From Flavobacterium pectinovorum (GTDB taxonomy: Bacteria; Bacteroidota; Bacteroidia; Flavobacteriales; Flavobacteriaceae), in NCBI RefSeq assembly GCF_006438875.1, contig NZ_RCZH01000006.1, forward strand, positions 1 to 58,643: DNA of 58,643 nucleotides. Reading direction: 5' to 3'. This document shows positions 51,061 to 58,643 of this stretch, piece by piece. The position numbers were made by a program, and so were the translations under genes. Numbering within the stretch: position 1 is the first letter of the stretch; every line of letters begins with the position of its first letter. The notes under the pieces were generated by a model that did not search any database, was not told where the DNA came from, and was given only the letters and a program-made list of their open reading frames with translations.

Positions 51061-52584
51061 ATGGAAAAAAGAAAAATTGAAATAATGGACACGACGCTCC
51101 GTGATGGTGAACAAACATCAGGAGTATCATTTTCTGCTGCAGAAAAACTAACCATTGCACAATTATTGTTGGAAGAATTAAATATTGACAGAATCGAAAT
51201 TGCTTCGGCTCGCGTAAGTGAAGGAGAATTTCAAGCCGTAAAAGGAATTACTACCTGGGCAACCGAAAAAGGTTACATCAATCGTATTGAAGTCCTTTCG
51301 TTTGTAGACGGTGGTGTTTCGATCGAATGGATGAAAAAAGCCGGAGCTAAAGTTCAGAATTTATTGACCAAAGGTTCAATGAATCACTTGACGCATCAAT
51401 TAAAAAAAACTCCTGAACAACATTTTTCTGAAATCGCCCAAATCATTGCTTTGGCAAAAGAAAACGATATTGAAACCAATGTTTATCTGGAAGACTGGAG
51501 CAACGGAATGCGAAATTCTCCTGATTATGTTTTTCAATTTCTCGATTTTTTATCCACTCAGCCTGTCAAAAGAATTTTGCTTCCTGATACTTTAGGGGTT
51601 TTAATTCCATCATTAACTTTTGAATTCCTTTCAAAAATAAGAGTAAAATATCCTCAAATACATTTTGATTTCCATGCGCATAATGACTATGATTTAAGTG
51701 TTGCCAATGTAATGGAAGCGGTAAAAGCGGGTATAAACGGACTTCACGTTACGGTAAACGGAATGGGTGAGCGCGCAGGAAATGCTCCGCTTGAAAGTAC
51801 TGTTGCCGTTATAAATGATTATCTGCCAGAAGTAAGCATCAACATCAAGGAAACTTCTCTTTATACCGTTAGTAAACTGGTTGAAACTTTTACAGGATAC
51901 AGAATCCCTGCAAATAAGCCAATTGTAGGTGATAATGTTTTTACCCAAACTGCCGGAATTCATGCTGACGGAGACAACAAAAACAATTTATATTTTAATG
52001 ATTTGCTTCCGGAACGCTTTGGAAGAAAACGAAAATATGCTTTAGGGAAAACTTCAGGAAAAGCCAATATCGAAAAAAATCTTCAGGAATTAGGTTTAAA
52101 ATTAAACAATGAAGATTTGAAATTGGTTACCCAAAGAATCATCGAATTAGGTGACAAAAAAGAAACGGTTACCAAAGAAGATCTCCCGTACATTATATCG
52201 GATGTTTTGAACAGTCATACCTATCAAGATAAAATTACCATTGAATCTTATATATTAGTTCATTCCAAAGGAACACGTCCATCAACAACATTAAGCTTAA
52301 ATCTTGATGGCGAAATCATAGAAGAACACGCTCAAGGTGATGGACAATTTGACGCTTTCATGAATGCACTAACCAAAATCTATAAAAGCAAAAAAATGAC
52401 TTTGCCTAAACTGATTGATTATGCTGTTCGAATCCCACCCGGAAGTAGTTCTGATGCTTTATGCGAGACTATTATTACCTGGATCAATGATAATGGAAAA
52501 GAATTTAAAACAAGAGGATTGGATTCTGATCAAACTGTTGCGGCGATTATCGCTACCCAAAAAATGCTTAATGTAGTTCCTTAA
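51061..52584 (+). CDS. leuA: 2-isopropylmalate synthase-type enzyme
   Basis: 507 residues. HMGL-like barrel: IMDTTLRDGEQTSGVSFS, then FDFHAHNDYDLSVANVMEAV (metal-binding His) and HVTVNGMGERAGNAPLESTV; after a linker an alpha-isopropylmalate synthase regulatory (LeuA dimer) domain follows (about 380-505: DKITIESYILVHSKGTRPST, VAAIIATQKML). It condenses acetyl-CoA with 2-oxoisovalerate; citramalate synthase or a related role is the alternative, but the leu neighbours support LeuA. Feedback by leucine is expected from the regulatory domain. Confidence 0.88.
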   Translation: MEKRKIEIMDTTLRDGEQTSGVSFSAAEKLTIAQLLLEELNIDRIEIASARVSEGEFQAVKGITTWATEKGYINRIEVLSFVDGGVSIEWMKKAGAKVQNLLTKGSMNHLTHQLKKTPEQHFSEIAQIIALAKENDIETNVYLEDWSNGMRNSPDYVFQFLDFLSTQPVKRILLPDTLGVLIPSLTFEFLSKIRVKYPQIHFDFHAHNDYDLSVANVMEAVKAGINGLHVTVNGMGERAGNAPLESTVAVINDYLPEVSINIKETSLYTVSKLVETFTGYRIPANKPIVGDNVFTQTAGIHADGDNKNNLYFNDLLPERFGRKRKYALGKTSGKANIEKNLQELGLKLNNEDLKLVTQRIIELGDKKETVTKEDLPYIISDVLNSHTYQDKITIESYILVHSKGTRPSTTLSLNLDGEIIEEHAQGDGQFDAFMNALTKIYKSKKMTLPKLIDYAVRIPPGSSSDALCETIITWINDNGKEFKTRGLDSDQTVAAIIATQKMLNVVP

Positions 52585-52688
52585 AAAGGGACAAAGGTTC
52601 AAAGTTACAGAGGAACAGAGGTTTTCCCTTTGTTGCTTTGAACCTTTGCCACTTTGAACCTTAATAAATAATTAATAAACACCAAATA

Positions 52689-53750
52689 ATGAAATTTAAC
52701 ATAGCCCTTTTAGCAGGAGACGGAATTGGTCCTGAGGTAATTAATGAAGCCGTAAAAGTATCTGATGCTATTGCAAAAAAATTCAATCACGAAATAACAT
52801 GGACTTCAGCACTAACCGGAGCATGTGCAATTGATGCCGTTGGAGTTCCTTATCCTGACGAAACTCACGAAATTTGTATGGCTGCTGATGCTGTTTTATT
52901 CGGAGCAATTGGTCACCCAAAATATGATAACGATCCAAGCGCTCCAGTTCGTCCGGAGCAAGGATTATTGTTGATGCGTAAAAAACTAGGTTTGTTCGCT
53001 AACGTTCGTCCAACATTTACATTCCCTTCTTTAATTGATAATTCTCCTTTAAAAAGAGAAAGAATCGAAGGAACTGATTTAGTTTTCTTAAGAGAATTAA
53101 CCGGTGGAATTTACTTTGGAGAAAAAGGAAGAAGAGACGACGGAGAAACTGCTTTTGACAATTGTGTTTACACAAGAGCCGAAGTGCAGCGTTTAGCAAA
53201 AAAAGGCTTTGAACTAGCCATGACACGTAGCAAAAAATTATGTTGTGTTGATAAAGCAAACGTTTTGGAAACTTCACGTTTATGGAGAGAAACTGTTCAG
53301 GCAATGGAAAAAGATTATCCTGAAGTTACAGTTTCATACGAGTTTGTTGACGCTGTAGCAATGCGTTTGGTTCAATGGCCAAACTCTTACGATGTATTGA
53401 TTACTGAGAATTTATTTGGAGATATCTTAACTGATGAAGCTTCTGTAATTTCTGGTTCAATGGGATTAATGCCTTCTGCTTCTGTTGGAGAACATACTTC
53501 ATTATACGAACCAATTCACGGATCTTACCCACAAGCAACTGGATTAAACATTGCTAATCCATTGGCAACTATTTTATCTGCTGCTATGATGTTCGAAGAT
53601 GCGTTTGGACTAAAAGACGAAGCCGAAGCAATTAGAGCTGTAGTAAATAAATCATTAGAACAAGGAATTGTAACTGAAGATTTAGCTGCAAAAGGAACTA
53701 AAACTTACAAAACCAGCGAAGTTGGAGATTGGCTGGTTGCGAATCTATAG
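52689..53750 (+). CDS. leuB: 3-isopropylmalate dehydrogenase
   Basis: 353 residues. IALLAGDGIGPEVINEAVKV, LLLMRKKLGLFANVRPTF, FLRELTGGIYFGEKGRRDDG, VDKANVLETSRLWRET and ITENLFGDILTDEASVISGS fit LeuB fully. It oxidatively decarboxylates 3-isopropylmalate with NAD. 104 bases after leuA; the gap has a GAACCTTTG/CAAAGGTTC hairpin. Last gene of the leu cluster. Confidence 0.97.
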   Translation: MKFNIALLAGDGIGPEVINEAVKVSDAIAKKFNHEITWTSALTGACAIDAVGVPYPDETHEICMAADAVLFGAIGHPKYDNDPSAPVRPEQGLLLMRKKLGLFANVRPTFTFPSLIDNSPLKRERIEGTDLVFLRELTGGIYFGEKGRRDDGETAFDNCVYTRAEVQRLAKKGFELAMTRSKKLCCVDKANVLETSRLWRETVQAMEKDYPEVTVSYEFVDAVAMRLVQWPNSYDVLITENLFGDILTDEASVISGSMGLMPSASVGEHTSLYEPIHGSYPQATGLNIANPLATILSAAMMFEDAFGLKDEAEAIRAVVNKSLEQGIVTEDLAAKGTKTYKTSEVGDWLVANL

Positions 53751-53769
53751 TTTTTTTGTTTCAGGTTTC

Positions 53770-53840
53770 ACGTAGAGGCGCACAGTAGTGCTTCTTCGCT
53801 TTCTGTTGGATGTTAGATGCACTGCTGTGCATCTCTACAA
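53770..53840. repeat. GTAGAG.CGCAC...GTGC.TCTCTAC hairpin repeat
   Basis: CGTAGAGGCGCACAGTAGTG and GCACTGCTGTGCATCTCTAC form a long imperfect inverted repeat. Noncoding, between leuB and the convergent RRM gene. Confidence 0.5.
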
Positions 53841-53861
53841 AAGAAACAAAATTTATTGCAT

Positions 53862-53895
53862 AAAAAAAGGGATCAATTTACATTGATCCCTTTCT
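53862..53895. terminator. Bidirectional terminator between leuB and the RRM gene
   Basis: AAAGGGATCAAT/ATTGATCCCTTT stem, loop TTAC, with A-run left and T-rich right. Confidence 0.8.
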
Positions 53896-53916
53896 ATTTA
53901 TATTTAGAAAAAAATA

Positions 53917-54276
53917 TTAATATCCTCCTCTGTTACCACCACGGTCATTTCCACCACGGTTGTTTCCTCCACCATAACCACCGCGTGAATCTCCACCACG
54001 ACTGTTATTGTTGAAGCTTCTTCTTTCGCCTTCTGGTTTCGGTTCAGATTTATTAACCACAATTGCACGACCTTGAACAGTAGCTCCGTTCAATTCATCA
54101 ATTGCTTTTTGAGCCTCAGCATCGTTTGGCATCTCTACGAAACCAAAACCTTTGCTTCTTCCTGTAAATTTATCAGTAATGATCTTAACTGAATCTACTG
54201 CTCCGTAAGCCTCGAAAGACTCTCTTAAATCTGCTTCCTCAATACTGAATGGAAGGCTTCCAACAAAAATGTTCAT
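53917..54276 (-). CDS. RRM RNA-binding protein, glycine-rich tail
   Basis: 119 residues. One RRM: NIFVGSLPFSIEEADLRESF (RNP2 IFVGSL), SKGFGFVEM (RNP1), AIDELNGATVQGRAIVVNK. C-terminal 38 residues are R/G/N-rich (RGGYGGGNNRGGNDRGGNRG). These small RRM proteins are abundant in Bacteroidota and likely regulate mRNA, in place of Hfq or cold-shock functions; targets unknown. Monocistronic with shared terminator. Confidence 0.92.
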   Translation of the reverse strand: MNIFVGSLPFSIEEADLRESFEAYGAVDSVKIITDKFTGRSKGFGFVEMPNDAEAQKAIDELNGATVQGRAIVVNKSEPKPEGERRSFNNNSRGGDSRGGYGGGNNRGGNDRGGNRGGY

Positions 54277-54410
54277 ATGTACTTATTTATAATAATGTAG
54301 CAAATGTAGTCTTATTTTTCTGTAATCTACTATATATTAGTTTATTTATGTTTTTATTTTGATTTAAAAAAATAGAAATGAATAAAACCAAACAATTGCA
54401 AATGAAAAAC

Positions 54411-54899
54411 TTAATTACCAGAAGTTACCACAGGATTGTACGGAATCTTATAAAAAACACCTTCTGTAAAGGTTACACTTGGATTTTCAAGATCTTCTGT
54501 ATTTGTATTTACTGCAGTAAATTTAAATGTTCCGGAAATAGTCCTTTTTTCGGCATCAAATTCCGTAATAATAACTTGTCCGCTACCTTTATTTGTTCCG
54601 GTTGTAAACTCAGGTTTATCAATTGCAAATCTATCTGAATACGAAGCGGCTGTTAAATTATCTACACCTAAAACATACGTTTTTGGTCCTAAAGAAGGTA
54701 ATTTAAGAGTCACAGTATTGGTTCCTAAACCACCACTAACATACACGCCACCGCTAGCTTTTGCCTGAGCTGAATAATTTTGAGCTCTCCAAAAAACGTT
54801 GTCTTTTAAACCTTGAAAAGCCGGAGTATTGAATTTTACATCTTCCTCACAAGATGCAAGTAAAAAAATAGTAATAAATAGCCAATAATATTTTTTCAT
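54411..54899 (-). CDS. DUF6252-like lipoprotein
   Basis: 162 residues. Lipoprotein signal MKKYYWLFITIFLLASC with Cys17, then a beta domain: FQGLKDNVFWRAQNYSAQAK, GVYVSGGLGTNTVTLKLPSL, GSGQVIITEFDAEKRTISGT and FKFTAVNTNTEDLENPSVTF-like. It fits the DUF6252 pattern in Flavobacteria. Function unknown. Divergent from rpsP with a 199-base gap. Confidence 0.7.
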   Translation of the reverse strand: MKKYYWLFITIFLLASCEEDVKFNTPAFQGLKDNVFWRAQNYSAQAKASGGVYVSGGLGTNTVTLKLPSLGPKTYVLGVDNLTAASYSDRFAIDKPEFTTGTNKGSGQVIITEFDAEKRTISGTFKFTAVNTNTEDLENPSVTFTEGVFYKIPYNPVVTSGN

Positions 54900-55041
54900 A
54901 AAAAAATAAGTTTAAAGCAAAAGTATCACATTTAAGATAAATATTTTAAAAAAAAGGAGTCAAAAACGATACAAAAATTACTAAAAATCCATCTCTGATA
55001 TAATTAATAGGGTTTGAAACCCATTATTTACAAAAAAATTA

Positions 55042-55049
55042 TATCTTTG
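55042..55049 (+). promoter_or_regulatory. -7 element for rpsP-rimM
   Basis: TATCTTTG matches TAnnTTTG, 49 bases before the rpsP ATG. A TTTG 25 bp upstream (55013-55016) is further than the usual spacing. Confidence 0.5.
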
Positions 55050-55098
55050 CACCCTTAATTAATAGAGGTCGAGTACCTCAAAATTTAATCATACGATT

Positions 55099-55671
55099 AT
55101 GTCAGTAAAAATTAGATTACAAAGACACGGTAAAAAACAAAAACCTTTTTACTGGGTTGTAGCTGCAGATGCACGCTCAAAAAGAGATGGTAAATACTTA
55201 GAGAAAATCGGTACTTACAATCCAAACACAAACCCTGCAACTATCGAATTAAACATTGATAGCGCTGTAAAATGGTTGCACAATGGTGCACAACCAACTG
55301 ATACTGCCAGAGCAATTCTTTCTTACAAAGGAGCTTTATTGAAACACCACCTTGATGGAGGTATTCGTAAAGGTGCTTTAACGCAAGAACAAGCTGATGC
55401 TAAATTATCTGCTTGGTTAGATGCTAAAGCTGGAAAAGTTGATGCTAAAAAAGAAGGTTTAACAAAAGCGCAAGCTGATGCTAGAGCTAAAGCTTTTAAA
55501 GCAGAACAAGAAGTTAACGCTAAACGTTTAGCTGCTGCAGCTCAGGCTGAAGCTGATGCTATCGCTGCTGCAACTCCTGCAGTTGAAGAAGAAGTTACTG
55601 AAGTTGAAGCGGAAGCTGCTACTGAAGAAGCTCCTGCTGCTGAAGAGAATAACGAAACAACTGAAGCATAA
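55099..55671 (+). CDS. rpsP: 30S ribosomal protein S16 with long C-terminal tail
   Basis: 190 residues. S16 core (1 to about 80): VKIRLQRHGKKQKPFYWVVA, ADARSKRDGKYLEKIGTYNP and NIDSAVKWLHNGAQPTDTAR. Typical S16 has 80-90 residues; here about 100 further residues follow, rich in Ala, Glu and Lys (AKAFKAEQEVNAKRLAAAAQ, TEVEAEAATEEAPAAEENNE), probably helical then disordered. Bacteroidota S16 proteins often carry such tails. Cotranscribed with rimM 15 bases downstream. Confidence 0.96.
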   Translation: MSVKIRLQRHGKKQKPFYWVVAADARSKRDGKYLEKIGTYNPNTNPATIELNIDSAVKWLHNGAQPTDTARAILSYKGALLKHHLDGGIRKGALTQEQADAKLSAWLDAKAGKVDAKKEGLTKAQADARAKAFKAEQEVNAKRLAAAAQAEADAIAAATPAVEEEVTEVEAEAATEEAPAAEENNETTEA

Positions 55672-55686
55672 TTATATTTAGCGGGA

Positions 55687-56211
55687 ATGCGTAAAGAAGA
55701 ATGTTTTTATTTAGGTAAAATCGCTAAAAAATTTAGTTTCAAAGGTGAAGTTCTGGCTTATTTAGACACGGACGAACCTGAGTTATACGAAAATCTGGAA
55801 TCAGTGTTTGTTGAATGCAACAAACACCTGGTTCCTTTTTTTATTGAAAAAAGCTCCTTACACAAAAACGATTTTCTTAGAATTCGTTTTGAGGACATGA
55901 ATACCGAAGAAGATGCGGATGCTATTATGGGCAATGCAATTTATCTTCCATTAAGTATGTTGCCAAAACTTTCCGGTAACAAATTCTATTTCCACGAAGT
56001 TATCGGTTTTGAAATTGAAGATCAGCGTTTAGGCGTTTTCGGAAAAATTGCTGCCGTAAACGATACTACTGCACAACCTCTTTTTGAAGTTTTAAATGGA
56101 GAAGTAGAAATGCTAATTCCGATGATCGACCATTTCCTTGTAAAAATCGATCGCGACAATAAAAAAGTCATCATGAATTTGCCAGAAGGGCTTGTTGAGA
56201 TGTACCTTTAA
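55687..56211 (+). CDS. rimM: 16S rRNA-processing protein RimM
   Basis: 174 residues. N-terminal RimM domain (FYLGKIAKKFSFKGEVLAYL, then FIEKSSLHKNDFLRIRFEDM and DADAIMGNAIYLPLSMLPKL) and PRC-barrel C-terminal domain (YFHEVIGFEIEDQRLGVFGK, EVLNGEVEMLIPMIDHFLVK and GLVEMYL). It helps 30S head maturation; the usual rpsP-rimM pair. Confidence 0.95.
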   Translation: MRKEECFYLGKIAKKFSFKGEVLAYLDTDEPELYENLESVFVECNKHLVPFFIEKSSLHKNDFLRIRFEDMNTEEDADAIMGNAIYLPLSMLPKLSGNKFYFHEVIGFEIEDQRLGVFGKIAAVNDTTAQPLFEVLNGEVEMLIPMIDHFLVKIDRDNKKVIMNLPEGLVEMYL

Positions 56212-56215
56212 GTTT

Positions 56216-56500
56216 AGAAATTCCAATTTTTAAAATTCCAAATTCCAACCAAATAGGAAAATTCCAATAGAGAAATTCCAAATTCCAACTAACATAGAGG
56301 AAATTCCAAAAAAGAAATCCCAAATCTAAAAAAAAAAAGAAAATTCCAATAGAAAAATTCCAAATTCCAATTTGGTGCCGAAATCATTGTGATTACAATA
56401 AATTTGAAAGAAAAAACCTTCAAATTGTAAATGATTTGTTTTATCTTTAAATTCTCATTATTGGGATTTGGAATTTAAAAAATTGGAATTTATTTATTTT
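56216..56500. repeat. AAATTCCAA cluster left of the broken gene
   Basis: At least seven AAATTCCAA(T/A) units on the plus strand, then the complement GGAATTT near 56470-56492. The same units lie on the right side (56903-56980). Noncoding. Confidence 0.7.
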
Positions 56501-56501
56501 T

Positions 56502-56853
56502 ATGGGAAAACCTTATGATTTAGAAGAGAGAACTTTTCTTTTTGCAAAAGAGTGTAGAATTTATATTAGAAATCTACCCAAAACAACATCAAATATAGAA
56601 GACTGAAAGCAATTAGTCAGATCATCTGGTTCTGTAGGAGCAAATTATATTGAAGCCAACGAAAAAACTTGGAGACAAAGATTTAATATTTCGACTTAAA
56701 ATCTCTCGAAAAGAAGCTAAAGAATCTAAATTCTGGTTATGACTATTACATGAATTAAATCCCGATCAAAGAATACTCTCAGATTCTTTATTATTCGAAG
56801 TCGAAGAATTAAGAAAGATTCTATCAGCAATAATCACCAAAACATCAAAATAA
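56502..56853 (+). pseudogene. Broken four-helix-bundle (23S IVS-type) protein gene
   Basis: Starts MGKPYDLEERTFLFAKECRI, goes on through NLPKTTSNIED, then an in-frame TGA (56604-56606), KQLVRSSGSVGANYIEANEK, a frameshift around 56670-56700, KISRKEAKESKFWL, a second TGA (56740-56742), and LLHELNPDQRILSDSLLFEV, ending at TAA 56851. The intact family has DxCKQLARSSGSVGANYIEANE. It is normally a 120-residue S23-like four-helix bundle of unknown function, here inactivated by at least three lesions. Flanked by the AAATTCCAA repeats. Confidence 0.8.
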
Positions 56854-56984
56854 TTAATTAGGATTTTAATCTTATTTTTGCAACTCAAACAAAATATTTC
56901 ATTCCAATTGGAATTTGGGATTTCTCTATTGGAATTTCTTTTTTCAGTTTGGAATTTGGAATTTAAAAAAATTGGAATTTATAT

Positions 56985-57692
56985 ATGTTTACATTCAAAC
57001 AATTCTCTATTCAACAAGACAAAACGGCCATGAAAGTAGGAACCGATGGTGTTTTACTTGGTGCTTGGGCTCCAATAAATCATAATCCGTTTAGCGTATT
57101 GGATATTGGTGCGGGAACCGGAATTATCGCTTTGATGCTGGCTCAGCGAACTCATGCTGAACAAATTGATGCTCTTGAAATTGACGAAGAAGCTTACGAA
57201 CAAGCGGTAGATAATTTTGAGAATTCTCCTTGGGGAGATCGTTTATTCTGTTTCCATGCAGGTTTGGATGAATTTATTGAAGAGCCGGAAGATGAATACG
57301 ATTTGATTGTTTCAAACCCACCGTTCTATGCTGAAGATTATAAGACCGAAAACGAACAACGCGATTTAGCTCGTTTTCAAGATGCAATGCCTTTTGAAGA
57401 ATTGGTTGAAGCAGCCGATTTATTACTTTCTGAAAACGGAATATTTGCTATTATTCTTCCTTTCAAAGAAGAAGAAAGTTTTATTGCTTTAGCTAAAGAA
57501 TCTGAACTCTATCCAATCAAAATCACCAGAGTAAAAGGAACTCCAAAGTCTGAAATCAAACGCAGTTTATTGGCTTTTAGCCGAAATGAAAATCCTGAAA
57601 TTGAAATCGATGAATTAATTATCGAAATCGACAGACATATTTATACTCCTGAATATATCGAGTTAACTAAAGCGTTTTATTTGAAGATGTAA
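56985..57692 (+). CDS. tRNA1(Val) (adenine-37-N6)-methyltransferase
   Basis: 235 residues. FTFKQFSIQQDKTAMKVGTD, GVLLGAWA, SAM motif VLDIGAGTGIIALMLAQR and the N6-adenine motif VSNPPFYAEDYKTENEQRDL fit the TrmN6/YfiC family. It methylates A37 of tRNA-Val; the end LTKAFYLKM is also typical. ATG 56985 sits directly at the edge of the AAATTCCAA repeats. Confidence 0.92.
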   Translation: MFTFKQFSIQQDKTAMKVGTDGVLLGAWAPINHNPFSVLDIGAGTGIIALMLAQRTHAEQIDALEIDEEAYEQAVDNFENSPWGDRLFCFHAGLDEFIEEPEDEYDLIVSNPPFYAEDYKTENEQRDLARFQDAMPFEELVEAADLLLSENGIFAIILPFKEEESFIALAKESELYPIKITRVKGTPKSEIKRSLLAFSRNENPEIEIDELIIEIDRHIYTPEYIELTKAFYLKM

Positions 57693-57800
57693 ACATTCTT
57701 GGTTTTCTTTTTTATTGGAATAAAAAACAACACTTGTTCATTTTATTAATTAACCATAAATTCTAATAAAAATTCAGACATACTATTTACTAAAACAAAA

Positions 57801-58643
57801 TTAAACTTGCTCAAAGATACTTTTAAACTGATACAAAATTCTCTCGATCAATCTTAGGTCTTCGGTTACGATTTCCGCACTTCCTTTCATTTCCTGTTGA
57901 AATACAATTCGTTTTTTATAAGACGTTTCCAGTCCGTTTGGGAGTGCAACATCCAATAGCAGATTTCCGTCTTTATCGGGAACCAGTGATATATTTTGGA
58001 TTTTTCCTCGCAGAACTCCAAATTCCCTATCTGGAAAATTTGCCAATCTGATGTTTACCTTTTGTCCCACTTTTATTTTTCCTGAATTAAGTGCCGGTGC
58101 TTTTACTTTTCCAACAAAACCGTTTTTGGCATCGGGAATTATTGAAAACACATTATCACCAACATTTATCGTTTGGTTTTCATTCCAAACCTGCAAAAAG
58201 GTAACTACACCGCTTATGGATGTTTTTAGTGTGTAGGCCAATTCCCAATCTTTTATCACTTTCTTGAGCTGATAAAATGATTGTGCCATGTTACGTCCCA
58301 AATTAACTTCTTCTTTGGTGCTGTTTATATGTGAACTCTGACTTGATTTTGTGTTGTCTATCAAAGAGGACCTTAATTGCGAAATCGAAGACAATAAGCT
58401 CTTATAACTCTTCTGAGCCTGCAGGTAAGTCAGCTTTTTGGCTTCCATTTCCTGGGCTGAGATAATTCCTTTATTGAAAAGGGTTTCAAAACGTGCAATT
58501 TCATTTTTCTGAAGCTGCAATTCGCTTTCGTTTATCACTTTTTGCTGTTGCAGGATTTCCAATCTTTCCTTGATTTGCACTTTCTCTGAAACCTGTGCTC
58601 TGTTCTCGACTTCAAAAGGCTGCAAGTCTTCATTTAATTTATC
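57801..58643 (-). CDS. HlyD-family secretion protein, 5' end beyond the window
   Basis: 281 residues visible; the frame is open to the last base (reading DKLNEDLQPFE at the edge), so the N-terminal anchor and first lipoyl half lie outside. Present: long coiled coil (RLEILQQQKVINESELQLQK, NEIARFETLFNKGIISAQEM), returning lipoyl half (TLKTSISGVVTFLQVWNENQ), GKIKVGQKVNIRLANFPDRE, and a C-terminal part with a Leu/Glu helix (RLIERILYQFKSIFEQV). It resembles adaptors of bacteriocin-type peptidase-containing ABC exporters; the partner is not in the window. Confidence 0.85.
   Translation of the reverse strand, partial: DKLNEDLQPFEVENRAQVSEKVQIKERLEILQQQKVINESELQLQKNEIARFETLFNKGIISAQEMEAKKLTYLQAQKSYKSLLSSISQLRSSLIDNTKSSQSSHINSTKEEVNLGRNMAQSFYQLKKVIKDWELAYTLKTSISGVVTFLQVWNENQTINVGDNVFSIIPDAKNGFVGKVKAPALNSGKIKVGQKVNIRLANFPDREFGVLRGKIQNISLVPDKDGNLLLDVALPNGLETSYKKRIVFQQEMKGSAEIVTEDLRLIERILYQFKSIFEQV

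Noticed and set aside
53917..54030. Glycine-rich tail of the RRM protein as a repeat-generated artefact
   Set aside because: Such tails are a regular trait of this protein family and the frame is intact to a normal stop.
54378..54638. 86-codon plus-strand frame opposite the DUF6252-like lipoprotein
   Set aside because: Shadow of the lipoprotein gene, which has a signal peptide and lipobox.

Overview
The window is an AT-rich chromosomal segment of a Bacteroidota bacterium, most likely a Flavobacterium close to the F. johnsoniae group. This rests on several signs: TAnnTTTG-type -7 promoter elements (some with TTTG about 18-19 bp upstream), no Shine-Dalgarno-like leaders, a MurF-alanine racemase fusion, a DnaE with an N-terminal proofreading exonuclease domain, a TonB-dependent receptor with a carboxypeptidase-like N-terminal domain, a glycine-rich RRM protein, and many dispersed palindromic repeats. 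No rRNA, tRNA or CRISPR array was seen.

Layout. Bases 1-2300 are a small accessory islet: the 3' end of an IS982-type transposase, an orphan Vsr endonuclease, a DUF3883/PD-(D/E)XK-like protein and two tiny proteins. Bases 2300-3600 hold a small conserved-looking protein with a duplicated leader, a MITE-like inverted-repeat element and an HPF-type ribosome factor. Bases 3900-7050 carry envelope proteins: an exported WrbA-RidA fusion, a lipoprotein with three His/Cys repeats, and an NTF2-like protein. Then come amt, trmB, a LysE exporter and an alkyltransferase-like protein (to 10.6 kb). Bases 11.1-18.8 kb form one module: a histidine kinase and sigma-54 activator divergent from a HlyD/ABC-ATPase/ABC-permease exporter, with tandem operator-like repeats and a candidate sigma-54 promoter between them. 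An L,D-transpeptidase, an Fe-S set (Mrp, NifU C-domain, ferredoxin), a SMI1-like/DUF6058-like pair, asd, mscL and murF-alr follow to 30 kb. Bases 30.3-38.4 kb hold membrane and surface genes: a His/Cys-rich small protein plus TonB receptor, a prolyl oligopeptidase and a Gfo/Idh/MocA oxidoreductase. dnaE occupies 40-44.5 kb next to a repeat-filled kilobase. SDR and AraC genes precede the leucine cluster leuC-leuD-(methyltransferase)-leuA-leuB (47.9-53.8 kb). The window ends with an RRM protein, a lipoprotein, rpsP-rimM, a broken four-helix-bundle gene, a tRNA methyltransferase and a cut-off HlyD protein.

No complete, obviously new defence or biosynthetic system was recognised. The most interesting signals are: a four-copy inverted-repeat element family (one copy with a 9-bp direct flank, two copies whose 23-bp hairpin loop is inverted relative to each other); the duplicated leader before the 77-aa protein; the exported WrbA-RidA fusion; the HGQPGHRCDI repeat lipoprotein; the sigma-54-controlled ABC exporter with a possible 23-residue membrane peptide; and the Leu-rich leader frame before leuC. 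All functions are read from sequence and recalled family motifs; no search was run.
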